Of a stretch of DNA of 64,000 nucleotides, positions 63,474 through 64,000 are shown piece by piece; the first letter of the stretch is position 1; every line of letters starts with the position of its first letter. The DNA is taken from the NCBI RefSeq assembly GCF_018729255.1, contig NZ_CP076060.1:3256001-3320000 (forward strand). Reading direction: 5' to 3'. Below the pieces are notes generated by a model. It was not told where the DNA came from. It worked only from the letters and a program-made list of their open reading frames with translations, and did not search any database. The translations under genes and the position numbers were made by a program. This DNA comes from Cupriavidus sp. EM10 (GTDB lineage Bacteria; Pseudomonadota; Gammaproteobacteria; Burkholderiales; Burkholderiaceae).

Positions 63474-63764
63474 TATAACGAGTGAGTCTAACGTTTCCGT
63501 CCTACCCTCTGGCTACAGGTCTGAGTTCTCGCGTTTGTGCCGTATTCCAAGTCATCTTTCGATCACTTAAATACATTTTGGTTGATACAATCACAACCCG
63601 GTATCGCGCTTGTACTGCAGCGTCTCATCAACGCCTCGCGACACCTTTACTACATCCCATATTGTTAAAGAACAGCCGAGGCGAATTGCATTCGCGCTCG
63701 ATGGCAACAGCCAAAGAGAAACACTCGTGCGAGCGCTTTTCTTTAGCTACAACCCCAAGGTAAG
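63474..63764 (-). other. tRNA-Ala to 23S spacer of the rrn operon, with boxA
   Basis: 291 bases of transcribed spacer. It contains an antitermination boxA, TGTTCTTTAACA (63663-63674, leftward), the NusB-S10 loading site normally found before 23S. No gene is present. Confidence 0.85.
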
Positions 63765-63840
63765 TGGTGGAGGATGACGGGATCGAACCGACGACCCCCT
63801 GCTTGCAAAGCAGGTGCTCTCCCAGCTGAGCTAATCCCCC
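63765..63840 (-). tRNA. tRNA-Ala (TGC)
   Basis: 76 bases; acceptor GGGGGAT/ATCCTCC, anticodon TGC in CTTTGCAAG, T-arm CGGTTCGATCCCG, encoded CCA. Spacer tRNA of the rrn operon. Confidence 0.96.
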
Positions 63841-63852
63841 GCACGATAAGCT

Positions 63853-63929
63853 TGGTGGGTCTGGTAGGACTTGAACCTACGACCCCCGCCTTATCAAGAC
63901 GGTGCTCTAACCACCTGAGCTACAGACCC
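63853..63929 (-). tRNA. tRNA-Ile (GAT)
   Basis: 77 bases; acceptor GGGTCTG/CAGACCC, anticodon GAT in CTTGATAAG, T-arm AGGTTCAAGTCCT, encoded CCA. First spacer tRNA after 16S, the common Ile-Ala order. Confidence 0.96.
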
Positions 63930-63991
63930 TTGGCTGTAACAGCAAACAAACCGATAAGTGTGAACGCTTGACTTGTGAACACAAGCCTCTG

Positions 63992-64000
63992 GAAAGGAGG
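63992..64000 (-). rRNA. rrs: 16S ribosomal RNA, 3' tail only
   Basis: The last bases of the window read leftwards CCTCCTTTC, the anti-Shine-Dalgarno end of 16S rRNA; the gene continues beyond the window. Confidence 0.8.

Overview
The window is a chromosomal segment of a GC-rich betaproteobacterium of the Burkholderiaceae, most likely Cupriavidus or a close Ralstonia relative. This rests on ribosomal-protein wording, the cyaY-lptM-lysA neighbourhood, System II (ResB/CcsB) cytochrome c maturation, and the order rrn - tRNA Tyr/Gly/Thr - tuf - tRNA-Trp - secE - nusG - rplKAJL - rpoBC - rpsLG - fusA - tuf - S10/spc/alpha. The genus is inferred from memory of the families, not from a search.

Layout. 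1-7.5 kb: the C-terminal part of PBP1A, a frameshifted cyaY, lptM and lysA (lysine pathway), then a leftward module of Yx(FWY)xxD lipoprotein, ECF sigma factor, anti-sigma factor, msrP and msrQ, which looks like envelope methionine-oxidation repair with its own regulator. 7.6-18.1 kb: cytochrome c and heme functions (ccsB, resB, cytochrome c4, hemB, dsbD) with engB, corA and cutA. 18.1-39.2 kb: almost the whole ribosomal-protein superregion, read leftwards: rpsL, rpsG, fusA, tuf, rpsJ, an inserted dienelactone-hydrolase fusion gene, rplC-D-W-B, rpsS, rplV, rpsC, rplP, rpmC, rpsQ, rplN-X-E, rpsN, rpsH, rplF-R, rpsE, rpmD, rplO, secY, infA, rpmJ, rpsM, rpsK, rpsD, rpoA, rplQ. 39.5-45.7 kb: an accessory pocket between rpsL and rpoC with recQ, a MocR/PdxR-type regulator, a small cytochrome c, a cytochrome cd1-type protein and a small exported protein. 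45.8-59.7 kb: rpoC, rpoB, rplL, rplJ, rplA, a frameshifted rplK, nusG, secE, tRNA-Trp and a second, identical tuf. 59.7-64 kb: tRNA-Thr, -Gly, -Tyr, then an rrn operon read leftwards (16S tail, tRNA-Ile, tRNA-Ala, 23S, 5S).

The genes form a growth-rate-controlled block for translation and transcription, flanked by envelope and respiratory genes. DsbD can supply reductant and ResB/CcsB can attach heme to the cytochromes encoded nearby. Visible control elements include sigma70 promoters before tRNA-Tyr, rpsL, rplC, rplN and probably rpsJ. Intrinsic terminators follow rpsJ, rplQ, rpoC, rplL and 5S. Terminator-like hairpins also lie inside operons: in the rpsL leader and between rpsK and rpsD.

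No CRISPR array, insertion sequence, prophage or toxin-antitoxin pair was seen. The points most worth a second look are the msrPQ-linked ECF module, the hydrolase gene splitting the S10 operon, the cd1/cytochrome c pair without heme d1 synthesis genes, the rpsL leader attenuator, the paired rpoB leader hairpins, and two single-base losses in G/C runs (cyaY, rplK) that look like consensus errors.
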